Below, piece after piece: positions 53,429-62,440 of a stretch of DNA of 64,000 nucleotides. The notes beneath the pieces were generated by a model. It searched no databases, was not told the origin of the DNA, and was given only the letters and a program-made list of their open reading frames with translations. Made by a program: the position numbers and the translations under genes. The DNA lies in contig OZ241346.1 in NCBI GenBank assembly GCA_965199875.1, positions 1,984,001 to 2,048,000 on the forward strand. Direction: 5' to 3'. Position 1 is the stretch's first letter. Every line of letters starts with the position of its first letter. Source of the stretch: VXYL01 sp965199875 (GTDB lineage Bacteria; Pseudomonadota; Gammaproteobacteria; Pseudomonadales; Azotimanducaceae).

Positions 53429-55180
53429 ATGGATGGCGACAGCTGGATACGCGCCGCCACATGCGGCGATCTAGCCGATGGCGAGGCGTTGGCTGTACCC
53501 GCGCCGGACGGGCGGACGATCGCCCTGTTCTTTACGGATGGCGGCTACCACGCCCTCGACAACCAGTGCCCGCACATGGGGTTTCCGCTGGTGCGGGGTT
53601 TGGTGCGCAACGGCACGGTCACCTGCGACTGGCACGGGCGCAGCTTCGATCTGGCCGGCGGGGGCTGCTTCCACTCCCAGTGCGACGACGTGCGGGTGTT
53701 CGAGACGGAGATCCGCGACGGTTCGGTGTGGATCCGCGTCAAGGCGGAAGCGGACGACCGGCGCGAAGCCAGGCTGCGGCTGCTGTGGGAAGGGCTGCTC
53801 GGCGACGATCGCTGGACGATGTCGAAGGCGATCGCCCAGCTTCTGCATGGCGGCGTGCCGGAGGCGGACATCGTCGAGCTGGTCGTGCGGCACGTGGGCC
53901 GGCACATCGCCAGCTCCCACGATCTCGATGCCGGCGACGACGTGTCGCGCCTGATCAACGGCCTCAAGGTGGGGCAGCGCTACGCGGGCGAGGAACGCCT
54001 GATCGCGCTGGCGATCGCGGCCCGCTCCGCCGCCGGGCCGGCGGCCGAGCGCAACGAGAACGTGCCGATGCCGCCGCCCTACGACTGGGAGCGCACGGCG
54101 CGCTGGGTGCGCAGCTTCTCCCGCGACCGCATGGGCAACCGCATCGAACGATGTCTCTACACCGCATGGACCGAGGGGGACGGCGATCGCATCCTGCCGC
54201 TGCTGCTGGAGTGCGCCGTCGAACCGCACTTCCTCGACTTCGGCGACAGCTTGATCTCGCTGGCCTACCTCGCGGAACTCCAGGAGCTCTTCGGCTGGGA
54301 GCAGGCCGGCGAACTGACGTTCAATCTCGGCGCCAAGCTGATCGGCCAGCCGCGCCAGGAACCGGAGCGCTTCCGCCGCGACGCGGTTGCGCGGATGCGC
54401 GAGCTGCAAGCCGGCCTCGAGGCGGCGGCCAAGGCCAGCGGGGACGCCGGTTTCGACGAGGACGCGCTGACCTCCGCGGTGACGAGCGTGGACATCCGCC
54501 GCTCGTTCGACGTGCTCGCGGGCGCGATTTCCGACGCATCGCTCGACCGCCTGATCACCACCTTCGTGCTGCTCGCGGCAGACCGGATGGCGCGTACGCC
54601 CGTGGCCGTGGACGCCGGCTGGCCCAACCTGACCCGCGAACTGAACCTCGCATCGTCGCTGCGCGCGGTGAAGAAGCACGGCGGTGCGCTGGCGGCGGCG
54701 AAGGGGCTGTTCCATGCGGCATGGCACGTATTCGCGGACCGCTGGATCAACATCGACCATCGCGCGCTCGGCGAGCCCCTGCCGGCCCAGCCGCCGCCCG
54801 CCGGCAACGAGGACGCGGCGGCCGCCGCGGTGCTCGAGTCGATCCAGATCCTCGATGTCGAGGCGGCCGGCGCCGGGGTCGCCGGCTATCTGCAGGCCGG
54901 CTACTCCGGCGATCGGCTGCTGCACGACATGGGCGCGGTCATTCTACGCGACGACACGGGCCACGAGATCCTGCCGACGCTGCGCACCGTGTTGGAGGAG
55001 TGGGGCATTGCGAACGGCGCCGATCCGGCGCTGGGCGCCGGGCATCCGGCCGGGGCGCAGTTGCTGGTGGGGCTGGCGCGCTATGCCACGGACGTGCGCT
55101 CGAACTCCGACGGGCGCTCCGCGGCGGTGACCGCGATGCGCTTCGCGGAGGGCAGAACCACCATCGAGATGTTCGAGTAG
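53429..55180 (+). CDS. Rieske 2Fe-2S protein with large helical C-terminal domain, copy 1
   Basis: A 583-residue protein. Residues 1-105 are a Rieske ferredoxin-like domain with C47, H49, C66 and H69 (CPHMG and CDWHG). The remaining 470 residues are helical and of no family I recognise, with a conserved core (RDRMGNRIERCL; LLLECAVEPHFLDFG; LLAADRMARTPVAV). The Rieske part may pass electrons to an active site in the helical domain. ATG 53429 has GGGGAG eight bases upstream. A paralogue follows seven bases later. This is not a standard ring-hydroxylating oxygenase. Confidence 0.85.
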   Translation: MDGDSWIRAATCGDLADGEALAVPAPDGRTIALFFTDGGYHALDNQCPHMGFPLVRGLVRNGTVTCDWHGRSFDLAGGGCFHSQCDDVRVFETEIRDGSVWIRVKAEADDRREARLRLLWEGLLGDDRWTMSKAIAQLLHGGVPEADIVELVVRHVGRHIASSHDLDAGDDVSRLINGLKVGQRYAGEERLIALAIAARSAAGPAAERNENVPMPPPYDWERTARWVRSFSRDRMGNRIERCLYTAWTEGDGDRILPLLLECAVEPHFLDFGDSLISLAYLAELQELFGWEQAGELTFNLGAKLIGQPRQEPERFRRDAVARMRELQAGLEAAAKASGDAGFDEDALTSAVTSVDIRRSFDVLAGAISDASLDRLITTFVLLAADRMARTPVAVDAGWPNLTRELNLASSLRAVKKHGGALAAAKGLFHAAWHVFADRWINIDHRALGEPLPAQPPPAGNEDAAAAAVLESIQILDVEAAGAGVAGYLQAGYSGDRLLHDMGAVILRDDTGHEILPTLRTVLEEWGIANGADPALGAGHPAGAQLLVGLARYATDVRSNSDGRSAAVTAMRFAEGRTTIEMFE

Positions 55181-55187
55181 AGGGGCG

Positions 55188-56924
55188 ATGAAGATGAATG
55201 TCGAAGACGGATTCGTTCGTGTCGCCGCCGTCGCCGACGTGCCGGCCGGCAAGGCCATCGCGGTGCGCGTCGAAGATCGCAGCGTGGCGCTCTTCAACCA
55301 CGAGGGCACTTTCTACGCCACCGACAACCAGTGCCCGCACATGGGCTATCCGCTGATCCGCGGCCGCGCCAGGAACGGCGTGCTGCAATGCGACTGGCAC
55401 GGCTGGAGCTACGCGATGGCGGGTGGCGGCTGCTTCACCGGCGGCTGCGACGATCTGGACACGTTTCCCGTCGAGGTGCGTGGCGACGGGATCCACGTCA
55501 AAGTCGCCGGCATCGCGTCGAGGCGCACCGGCGCCCACTACCTGCTGCTGAAGGAAGGGCTGCTCTCTCGCGACAACTGGGTGCTCTCCAAGGCCGTGGC
55601 GATCATGCTCGCCCAAGGCGTCTCGGAGGACGAGACCCTCCGGCTGCTGGTAACGCACCTCGGCCGGCACGTTGCCACCGAGCACGGCGCCAACGGCAGC
55701 TTTCGCTTGGCCTTGGTCGCCAACGGCATCAGCGTCGCCAGACGGCTGCCGCCGGAGGACCGATTGATTCCGCTGATGATGGCGGCGAAGGGCGCGTCCG
55801 GCCGGGCCGGCGACCGGCCGGAACGGCAGGTGCTGCCACCGCCGGTGACTTGGGAGAGGCTCGCCGCCTGGGTGCGCATGTTCTCCCGGGACCGCGACTG
55901 GGAAGGCATCGAGAAGTGCCTAGTCACGGCCCGCGGCCTCGGCGGCTGCGACGACCGCATCCTGCCGCTGGCCTTCGAGTGCGTGCTCGAACCGCACTTC
56001 ATCGGCTTCGGCTTCAACATCGCCCACTTGGTGCGGCTCGGCGAGCTCTTGGACGAGTTCGGCTGGGATGCGACCGAGCAGCTCGTGTGCAATCTGGTCG
56101 CCAAGATGCTCGGCCGCCACCGGGGCACGCCGGACGGCGTTCGGCGGGAAGCCATCGGGGCCTATGCCGCGCGGCAAGCCGACCTCGGCGCATTGATCGA
56201 ACCTGTGGACACGGTGCCTTTCGACGAGGACGCGTTCGGCGAAGCTCTGCTGTCGGGCGACCTGAACACGGCGTTCGACGCGCTCACCGCGGCCCTGAAG
56301 TCGGGCGTCCACGTCGACCGGATCGCCGACACGATGGTCATGCTCGCCGCCGACCGCATGGCGCGCACGCCGGTGAGCTTCAACCCGGGCTGGTGGGATC
56401 TCGCCGCGGAGATGCAGATTGGATCCGCCATTCGGGGCGTCCATCGCTGTGCGGGATACGCCTCGGCGGCAAAAGCCGCCTACCACGCCGCGTGGCAGTT
56501 CTACAGCGATCGGTGGCTGAACATCCCCAACCGTCCGCTGTCGCGGGCGACGCTGGACGCGGGAGACGAGACGACGGACGCCGACGCCGAGCGGGCGGCA
56601 ATCGTGGACGCGGTCGAGTCGATCCGCATCAACGACGTCGGCCGTCTGGTCAGGACGCACCTGGCGGCCGGCCACCCGACGTCCGAACTGCTCCGGGAAG
56701 TCGCCCTTGCGCTCCTCAAGCACGACACTGGCTGGGACATCCTCGACACCCTGCGCGTGGTGTTCGACGAGACGGAGGCGTGCCGAGAACATCCCGCCGC
56801 GCACCAGCTCGTCGTCGGTCTCGCCCGCTTCACGACGGGAGCGCGACGCAGCAACAACAGCGACTCCGCAACCCGCACCGCAAGGCGGTTCGCCCGGCGA
56901 GAGACGGCGGTCGACCTGTATTAG
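55188..56924 (+). CDS. Rieske 2Fe-2S protein with large helical C-terminal domain, copy 2
   Basis: A 578-residue paralogue of the preceding protein. Rieske ligands are C49, H51, C68 and H71. Shared helical-core stretches include FSRDRDWEGIEKCL, ECVLEPHFIGFG and LAADRMARTPVSF. Similarity runs over the full length, so the pair arose by tandem gene duplication and has diverged since. They may form a heterodimer. The downstream DNA to 57643 is a separate, headless fragment. Confidence 0.85.
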   Translation: MKMNVEDGFVRVAAVADVPAGKAIAVRVEDRSVALFNHEGTFYATDNQCPHMGYPLIRGRARNGVLQCDWHGWSYAMAGGGCFTGGCDDLDTFPVEVRGDGIHVKVAGIASRRTGAHYLLLKEGLLSRDNWVLSKAVAIMLAQGVSEDETLRLLVTHLGRHVATEHGANGSFRLALVANGISVARRLPPEDRLIPLMMAAKGASGRAGDRPERQVLPPPVTWERLAAWVRMFSRDRDWEGIEKCLVTARGLGGCDDRILPLAFECVLEPHFIGFGFNIAHLVRLGELLDEFGWDATEQLVCNLVAKMLGRHRGTPDGVRREAIGAYAARQADLGALIEPVDTVPFDEDAFGEALLSGDLNTAFDALTAALKSGVHVDRIADTMVMLAADRMARTPVSFNPGWWDLAAEMQIGSAIRGVHRCAGYASAAKAAYHAAWQFYSDRWLNIPNRPLSRATLDAGDETTDADAERAAIVDAVESIRINDVGRLVRTHLAAGHPTSELLREVALALLKHDTGWDILDTLRVVFDETEACREHPAAHQLVVGLARFTTGARRSNNSDSATRTARRFARRETAVDLY

Positions 56925-57643
56925 CAGCCGCAATTGCCAACAACGCCGCGATCTCCGTCAGCTACGCCGCCGGCGCGGTGAGCGGCCACGCCGACGTGGA
57001 GCTGCGGCGCACCGACGCGGCGGCGGGCGAGGCGGGGCCGGCGACGATCCGCGCCGAGCTGGCGGCGGGCGCCCCGTTCGCCGTGGAAGCGGGCCTGACG
57101 GCGAACAACTCCGAGCTCGCGGCCGCGGACGGCTCGGCGTTCGAGGAGGGCGCTGCGTCGTTGGCCGCTGGCGACACGTTCGGCAGCTCGGTGCTGGCGA
57201 CAGCCGCGGGGTCGGGCGCGGCGCAGGTGTCGGCAACCGTGGGTAGGATGCCGGAGACGGTCTGCGACGGCGCACCGTGCTGGACCGGCTTGGAGCTCGC
57301 CGCCGGCCCGACGCTGGTGCTGTTCCATGTGCCGCCGCTGGCCCAGCCGGCGCCGACGCCCGCTCCGCTGTTCGGCGACGATCTGCGTCTGCCGCTGCAA
57401 TCGCTGATAGACGCCGGCGATTCGGCCGCCCTGAGCTGGCGGGCGTCGTCGTCCGATCCTTCGGTGGCGGCAGCGCGCATCCGCGGCGGCGAGCTGGTGG
57501 TGGAGCCGGTGCCGGGCGCGGAGGGCGTGGTGGAGATCGAGGTGGAGGCGGTGGGCGAGCACGGCCAGTCGGCGACCTTGCGCTTCATGGGGGCTGGCCC
57601 CCGCACGTTGTTCCGGAAGCAGCAGGCTCTAGCTGCCGGCTAG
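56925..57643 (+). pseudogene. Headless 3' fragment of a secreted or surface-type protein
   Basis: The frame is open for about 240 codons to TAG at 57641-57643, but no start codon lies after the Rieske stop. The text is Ala/Gly-rich and low in charge, with repeats of beta-strand patterns (LAAGDTFGSSVLATAAG) and an Ig-like end (AALSWRASSSDPSVAAARIR). It looks like the C-terminal part of a large exported adhesin- or LRR-type protein whose 5' part has been lost. It overlaps the convergent aldolase gene by four bases. Confidence 0.5.
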
Positions 57644-58728
57644 TGGATGCAGCCCCGGGCCGGCGCTTCGATGATCCGCTCCACGACGCCGTCGCGGACG
57701 CCGATGTAGCGCTCCCAGCGGTTCATGGTGACGTCCTGCTGATGCGTCAGCAGATGGAAGACGTCGCCCGGCGCAAGCGGCATCTCGCCGTCGCTCCGCA
57801 ACGTCACGCCGTGGTGGTCGATGCTCGTCGCGGCGACTCCGGGGAAGCCCTCCAAGGTCGGCGGGCCGTTCGGAGCGCCGATGGCGTCTATCGGCACGTC
57901 GCCGATGGCGGTGTGCGCGTCGGGCCGCTGCAGGATCCGGCCCATCACGCGGGCGGCGAACTTGAACTCGCGCATGTAGGAATAGGGAACTTCCATGACG
58001 ACGTAGGTGCCGCCCTCGATCTCCGTTACTTCGGGGAAGGTGGCGGCCACGTCGTAGGTCCAGGATTCGCCGGTGGACACCGTCTCGACGGCCATGCCCG
58101 CTGCTTCGATGGCGTGTTTGGCGGCCAGCACCCGCTCGATGCAGCGCCTGCCTTCCAGGAAGCGCTGTCGGCGGTCCGGGGAACGCACGCGCGGCACCTG
58201 ATGGCTCATCACCCCGCGAAAACGCAAGCCCGGCGCGGCGGCGGCTTGGCGGGCCAGCCGCACGGCGCTGGCGACGGAGCGCACGCCGCCGCGGCGCATC
58301 ATGGTGTCGACTTCGATCACCACGCCTATGGTCGCAGCGGCCTCCCGGGCCCCGGCGGCAAGCCTCTCGATCTGCTCTGCATCGTCGATGGCGACCAGCA
58401 CGTCCGTATGTTTGGCCAGTGCTGCCAGCCGCTTGATCTTGTCGGCGCCGACGACCTGGTTGGCGATCAGCACGTTGTCCGCGCCGGCGTTGGCGAACAC
58501 TTCCGCCTCGGACACCTTGGCGGCGCAGACGCCGCCCACGGTGCCGCCGGCGGCTCTCTGCATGGCGAGTATCTCCGGCGACTTGTGATTCTTGCCGTGC
58601 GGGCGCAGGCGAATCCTCTTGTCTCGATAGTGGTCGGCGATGACGGCGATGTTGTGCTCCAAGGCGTCGAGGTCGATCACCAGCGCCGGCGTTTCGAGGG
58701 TGGCGGCGAGCGCACCCAGGAGCGTCAT
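57640..58728 (-). CDS. D-threonine aldolase-like PLP enzyme (DSD1/alanine-racemase fold)
   Basis: A 362-residue protein. The PLP-lysine region is RIRLRPHGKNHKSPEI (residues 38-53), followed by VIEVDTMMRRGGVRS and RFRGVMSHQVP of the barrel. The C-terminal metal site includes THQQDVTMNRWERY. Family members act on D-threonine, D-serine or beta-hydroxyaspartate. The ATG at 58728 is the family start. A shortened relative follows upstream on the same strand. Confidence 0.88.
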   Translation of the reverse strand: MTLLGALAATLETPALVIDLDALEHNIAVIADHYRDKRIRLRPHGKNHKSPEILAMQRAAGGTVGGVCAAKVSEAEVFANAGADNVLIANQVVGADKIKRLAALAKHTDVLVAIDDAEQIERLAAGAREAAATIGVVIEVDTMMRRGGVRSVASAVRLARQAAAAPGLRFRGVMSHQVPRVRSPDRRQRFLEGRRCIERVLAAKHAIEAAGMAVETVSTGESWTYDVAATFPEVTEIEGGTYVVMEVPYSYMREFKFAARVMGRILQRPDAHTAIGDVPIDAIGAPNGPPTLEGFPGVAATSIDHHGVTLRSDGEMPLAPGDVFHLLTHQQDVTMNRWERYIGVRDGVVERIIEAPARGCIH

Positions 58729-58762
58729 GGCCCGGAACCCGCTCGGCTGCCTACGCAGCGGC

Positions 58763-59467
58763 TCACTGGAAAGCGCCCCTGGCGCCGACCGGCCAGGTGG
58801 CTTCCAGAACGCCGCCGCGAATGGCGTAGGCGAAGTCGTGCAGCGAGAACGCCGTGGCGATGTCCGCCGGAACCAGCCGCAGCCATTCGCCGATGGCGAA
58901 CCGAGGCGCGTCGTCCGGGAGCAGAACCACGCCGTGCTCGGCGCTGCCGACCGACACTCTGCAACCATCGTGGCCGACCAGCCGAGGATCGCCGAAATCC
59001 CTGCCGACGGCCTTTTGGCCGCAGTCGAGAATGGCGCGATCTGCTTCGGGAACGCCGTTGACTCTGGCCGAGACGCTGACGGCGCCGACAAGGGCGTCCG
59101 CGCCCCACAAGGGCACGCCGTCGTCCCGCGCGACCACGTCGATCGTCCTAGCCAGCGCTTCGGCACGGCGTTGCGCCGCCTCGGTCGCCAGCGGTCGCAG
59201 GATGCGGACGTTGCGAAAGCCCGCCGCGGCGAACACTTCCGCTTCGGCAACGCCCCGCGCCGCGATGCCGACGACCGAGTCGCCAAGCGCGGAGACCTGC
59301 CGCCAGGCAATCGCCGGAGTCTTGTGGACCCAAGCCTCCACCCGCACCGGCCCTTGCCCCCGAGCGGCAGCGCAGTTCGCGTCCAAGCGCTCGACGTCCA
59401 CCAGCAACGCCGGCGTGTCCAGTTCTTCCATGGGAGTGGCGACGGGCTTTGCGATGGGCCGCTGCAT
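58763..59467 (-). CDS. Shortened D-threonine aldolase-like protein, barrel core missing
   Basis: A 234-residue relative of the neighbour. It keeps the head (PALLVDVERLDANC), a lysine motif reading WVHKTPAIAW, and the C-terminal beta-domain with its metal ligands (VVLLPDDAPRFAIGEWLRLV; SLHDFAYAIRGG). Most of the PLP barrel (about 120 residues) between them is absent, in frame. It could be an inactive regulatory partner of the neighbouring enzyme or a deletion product that still has clean ends. ATG 59467 gives MQRPIAKPV. Confidence 0.7.
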   Translation of the reverse strand: MQRPIAKPVATPMEELDTPALLVDVERLDANCAAARGQGPVRVEAWVHKTPAIAWRQVSALGDSVVGIAARGVAEAEVFAAAGFRNVRILRPLATEAAQRRAEALARTIDVVARDDGVPLWGADALVGAVSVSARVNGVPEADRAILDCGQKAVGRDFGDPRLVGHDGCRVSVGSAEHGVVLLPDDAPRFAIGEWLRLVPADIATAFSLHDFAYAIRGGVLEATWPVGARGAFQ

Positions 59468-59550
59468 GGCGCAAGGTTAACCCGTCAACCCGTCCCGCGG
59501 ACGGTTGCGCTAGACTCGATGAATCGTTCGAGGCGATTCGGTTGGGAGAG

Positions 59551-60276
59551 ATGGTCGAGGTCTACTGGCAGCCTGGCTGAAGCAGCTGTCTCCGGGTTTT
59601 GGAGTTTCTGTCGGCCCGTGCGGTCGACTACGTTTCCAGGGATGTCGCCAACGACGGCGAGGCGAGGCGGCGCTTCGAGGCGCTCGCTGCGCCAAGCCTG
59701 CCCGTGGTGGCGACGCCGGGCCGCTGGGTGCTTGGCGTGGACCTGACGCAAGTGGCCGAATTGCTGGAACTGCCGTTCGAGCCTGCGCCGGCCCTGGCGC
59801 CCGCGGTGCTGATCGAAAGGCTGCGGCTCGGCTTGGCCACGGCGGTCTCGCTGGCCGGTCAGTTCCCCGTCGCCAACCTGGGCGACCGGCTGCCGAATCG
59901 AGACCGTACGACGTTGGCGCTGGCCAACCACGTCGTGGAGATCGCGGCCGGCTATCTGCAGGTGGAGAAGGGGCGCGAGTTCGACGTCGAAGTTTCCGCC
60001 GCCGTGCCGCGCCGGGAACTGCCGCCCGAAGCGCTGGCGGAGCGTTCGAGGAACCTCGCCGCGGCGCTGTGCAGTCCCGCCGATGCAGCGAGGCAGGTGC
60101 AGACGTTCTTCGGCGCGACGACCCTCCATGCGGTCTTGGAACGCACCGCTTGGCACGTGGCGCAACACACCCGGCAACTGGCGGCGTTGCTGAAGGGGCT
60201 GGGCATCGCGCCCGTGGCGGAGCTCGCCGACGAAGACCTGGCCGGACTGCCGCTGCCCGCCGAACTTTGGCAGTAG
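59551..60276 (+). CDS. Glutaredoxin-DinB fusion selenoprotein with in-frame TGA (UxxC)
   Basis: Translation from ATG 59551 gives MVEVYWQPG, then TGA (59578-59580, codon 10), then SSCLRVLEFLSARAVDYV. The usual family text is WQPGCSSCLR, so TGA replaces the first active-site cysteine and forms UxxC. Residues to about 75 complete the glutaredoxin fold (the cis-Pro turn is LPVVATPGRW). Residues 85-241 form a DinB-type four-helix bundle with TAWHVAQHTRQL. Glutaredoxins reduce disulfides or bind glutathione; the role of the DinB fusion is unknown. GGGAG lies just upstream of the start. Standard ORF calling would begin only at 59599, omitting the catalytic motif. Confidence 0.85.
59590..59604 (+). 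promoter_or_regulatory. Candidate bacterial SECIS hairpin of the Grx-DinB gene
   Basis: CTCC (59590-59593) and GGAG (59601-59604) form a 4-bp stem with the loop GGGTTTT. The loop starts 14 bases after the UGA. G-rich loops at about this distance are a hallmark of bacterial SECIS elements. The stem is short, so the support is moderate. Confidence 0.5.
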
Positions 60277-60301
60277 GCGCACCGGAGCTTCTTTTCGGAA
60301 G

Positions 60302-60733
60302 CTAGCCCGGCCTTGGCTTTTCGCGGCGCACCCAGCGGCTGGTGGCGCTTACGTCTTGCACTTCCTCGCCAGCCTTCTGCCAGCCGCTGAAGCCCGGTTC
60401 CAGGTGGGCGACGTTGCCGAACCCCATGTCCTGAAGCGCCTTGGCAGCCAGCGCCGAACGGCCGCCTCCAGCGCAGAACAGCACGATGCGCTTGTCTTCC
60501 TGGAACCAGTCCCGGTAGTAGACGCTGTTCGGGTCCGCCCAGAACTCCAACATGCCCCGGGGCACGTGCCTGGCGCCGGGAATGGTGCCCTGATCCACGC
60601 GCTCCTGGAGCTCTCGAATATCGGCCAGGAGCATGTCGGAGTCGCCAAGTTCGGCTTTCAGCTCCGCCACCGACAGATTCTCGATTTCCCGCTTCACCGC
60701 TTCGACGACGGCGAAGATGTCCTGGATCGCCAA
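60302..60733 (-). CDS. Rhodanese-like sulfurtransferase
   Basis: A 143-residue single-domain rhodanese. The active-site loop is VLFCAGGGRSALAAK with the persulfide cysteine. Earlier CH2A-type text is LLADIRELQERVDQGTIPGA. It starts at TTG 60733, eight bases after GAGGA. Such enzymes carry sulfur as a cysteine persulfide. The location beside a selenoprotein gene is notable, since rhodaneses can also handle selenium, but no link is shown. Confidence 0.88.
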   Translation of the reverse strand: MAIQDIFAVVEAVKREIENLSVAELKAELGDSDMLLADIRELQERVDQGTIPGARHVPRGMLEFWADPNSVYYRDWFQEDKRIVLFCAGGGRSALAAKALQDMGFGNVAHLEPGFSGWQKAGEEVQDVSATSRWVRREKPRPG

Positions 60734-60803
60734 CAGGCCGTTCCTCGGGTTGCTTTGCGAGTCTGCGGTCTGTGGGAACGGAGCTGTGGCGCTGGCTCCG
60801 CGC

Positions 60804-61430
60804 TTAGGACGCAGCCGCCCCCAGGCTCCCCTCGACGAGGTCTTGCAGGCAGTCTAGGGCCGTGTGAAGAAGCGCCGCATGCCCCAGTTCCGCATGGCCG
60901 AAGTTGCTCGTTGGCACATGGAACGACAGTGCGGCGTTCAGCTTGCGCAGCCGGTTGTCGGCCGAGAAGGCGGAAAGCGCCACCACTTGCAGCCCGCGTT
61001 CGATGGCCGCCGCCGCGGCGTCGACGATGTTGTCCGACATGCCGGAGCTGGACAGCGCCACCAGAACGTCGCCTTGCTGGGCCAGCGTGGACAGCGGGCG
61101 CGCGAACACGGCGCGATAGCCGTAGTCGTTCGCCATGCAGGTAATCAACGCCGGATCGTTCAGCGTCATGGACGAAACGCCGCCCTTGTTGAGCAGATCC
61201 TGCGACAGATGGGATGCCACCGCCGCGCTGCCGCCGTTGCCAATCCAGAAGACTCGGCCACCCGAGGCGCGCAGCCCGTACCACAGGTCGGACAGCGCCG
61301 CCAAGCCCGCCGCCAGCGACAACGGTTCGCCACGCTGCTCGCAGGCCGTTTCCTCCAGGCACTTGGCCAGCCCGCGCAGCCTCGAAAGGGCGTCGAGACG
61401 CACGAAAATCGGCTCTGGATCGGCTGCCAT
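60804..61430 (-). CDS. SIS-domain phosphosugar isomerase (GmhA-like)
   Basis: A 208-residue SIS protein. The phosphate-binding text VFWIGNGGSAAVASHL and VALSSSGMSDNIVDA match GmhA (D-sedoheptulose 7-phosphate isomerase). A HAELGHAALLH segment near the C-terminus stands where GmhA has its zinc-binding histidines. GmhA makes the heptose precursor of LPS core. The ATG at 61430 is preferred over TTG 61433; GGGGAG lies upstream. No other heptose genes are in the window. Confidence 0.82.
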   Translation of the reverse strand: MAADPEPIFVRLDALSRLRGLAKCLEETACEQRGEPLSLAAGLAALSDLWYGLRASGGRVFWIGNGGSAAVASHLSQDLLNKGGVSSMTLNDPALITCMANDYGYRAVFARPLSTLAQQGDVLVALSSSGMSDNIVDAAAAAIERGLQVVALSAFSADNRLRKLNAALSFHVPTSNFGHAELGHAALLHTALDCLQDLVEGSLGAAAS

Positions 61431-61579
61431 CAAGGATCTCCCCCCGTGTCGGCAGGGAGTTTCCCTTCGCGGCGAACAGGTGTCAACCGCCTGAGCGCCA
61501 ATCGTGCCAGTTACCCCGCGCTGCCATCTCGCTTGGCTGCCGCCTATACTTGCCGCCCATCGAACAGGCGGAAGGATCC

Positions 61580-62431
61580 ATGCAGGAACTGGCGCGCGGC
61601 TATGGACTGATCGAAGGCCCGGTGTGGGTATCGGGTCGGGGGCTGCTGTTCAGCGACGTTCACGGCGGCGGCGTCTTCTGCCTGGCGCCGAACGGCGACG
61701 TGTCGACGGTGTTCCCGCATCGGCGCGGCATCGGCGGCATGGCACTGCACGAGCGCGACGGCATGGTCGTTGGCGGCCGCAACATCGCCTTCAAGGCATT
61801 TGCCGGCGGCGACAGCGTGGTTCTGCTGGACCGGGACCCGGACGCCGGCAACGTCGGCTACAACGACCTGACCACCGACGCCGCCGGGCGCATCTACGCC
61901 GGTTCCCTCGGCAGTCCGGTCTTCGACGCCGGGGAACAGCGCGCCGGAGACCTCTACCTGATCGACCTCGACGGTTCCAGCCGTGTCGTCGCGACCGACG
62001 TGCTGCTCACCAACGGCCTGGGCTTTTCGCCGAGCGGAGAGACGCTCTACCACAGCGACTCGCGGCGCCAAACGGTTTTCTGCTACGCCGTGGCCAGCAG
62101 TGGAGACTTGGGCGAGAAGCGGCCCTTCGCCGAAACCGCCGCCGGAGCGCCGGATGGCTTGGCGGTTGCCGAAGACGGTTCGGTCTGGGTGGCGGTGGCC
62201 GGCGGCAGCGTGGTGAGCGTGTTCGACCCGGGCGGTTCGCTGCGCGAGAACTTGCCGGTGCCGGTGCCGATGGCGACCAGCGTCTGCTTCGGCGGCGACG
62301 ACTTGCGCGATCTCTACGTGGCAACCGGCTCCGACGGCATGCCGGGAGACCGGGAAGGCGCCGTCTTTCGCACCCGCGTCGAAGTGCCGGGCCTGCCGGT
62401 GCCCACCGCCAAAGTCGCCTTGGAAAGATAG
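61580..62431 (+). CDS. SMP-30/gluconolactonase-family hydrolase
   Basis: A 283-residue six-bladed beta-propeller. The metal ligands include Glu in YGLIEGPVWVS, Asn in GYNDLTTDAAGR and Asn/Asp in LTNGLGFSPSGE and GAPDGLAVAED. The family hydrolyses sugar lactones with divalent metal. ATG 61580 has GGAAGGA upstream. It precedes the PhnB-like gene by nine bases. Confidence 0.9.
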   Translation: MQELARGYGLIEGPVWVSGRGLLFSDVHGGGVFCLAPNGDVSTVFPHRRGIGGMALHERDGMVVGGRNIAFKAFAGGDSVVLLDRDPDAGNVGYNDLTTDAAGRIYAGSLGSPVFDAGEQRAGDLYLIDLDGSSRVVATDVLLTNGLGFSPSGETLYHSDSRRQTVFCYAVASSGDLGEKRPFAETAAGAPDGLAVAEDGSVWVAVAGGSVVSVFDPGGSLRENLPVPVPMATSVCFGGDDLRDLYVATGSDGMPGDREGAVFRTRVEVPGLPVPTAKVALER

Positions 62432-62440
62432 GAGTTTCCC

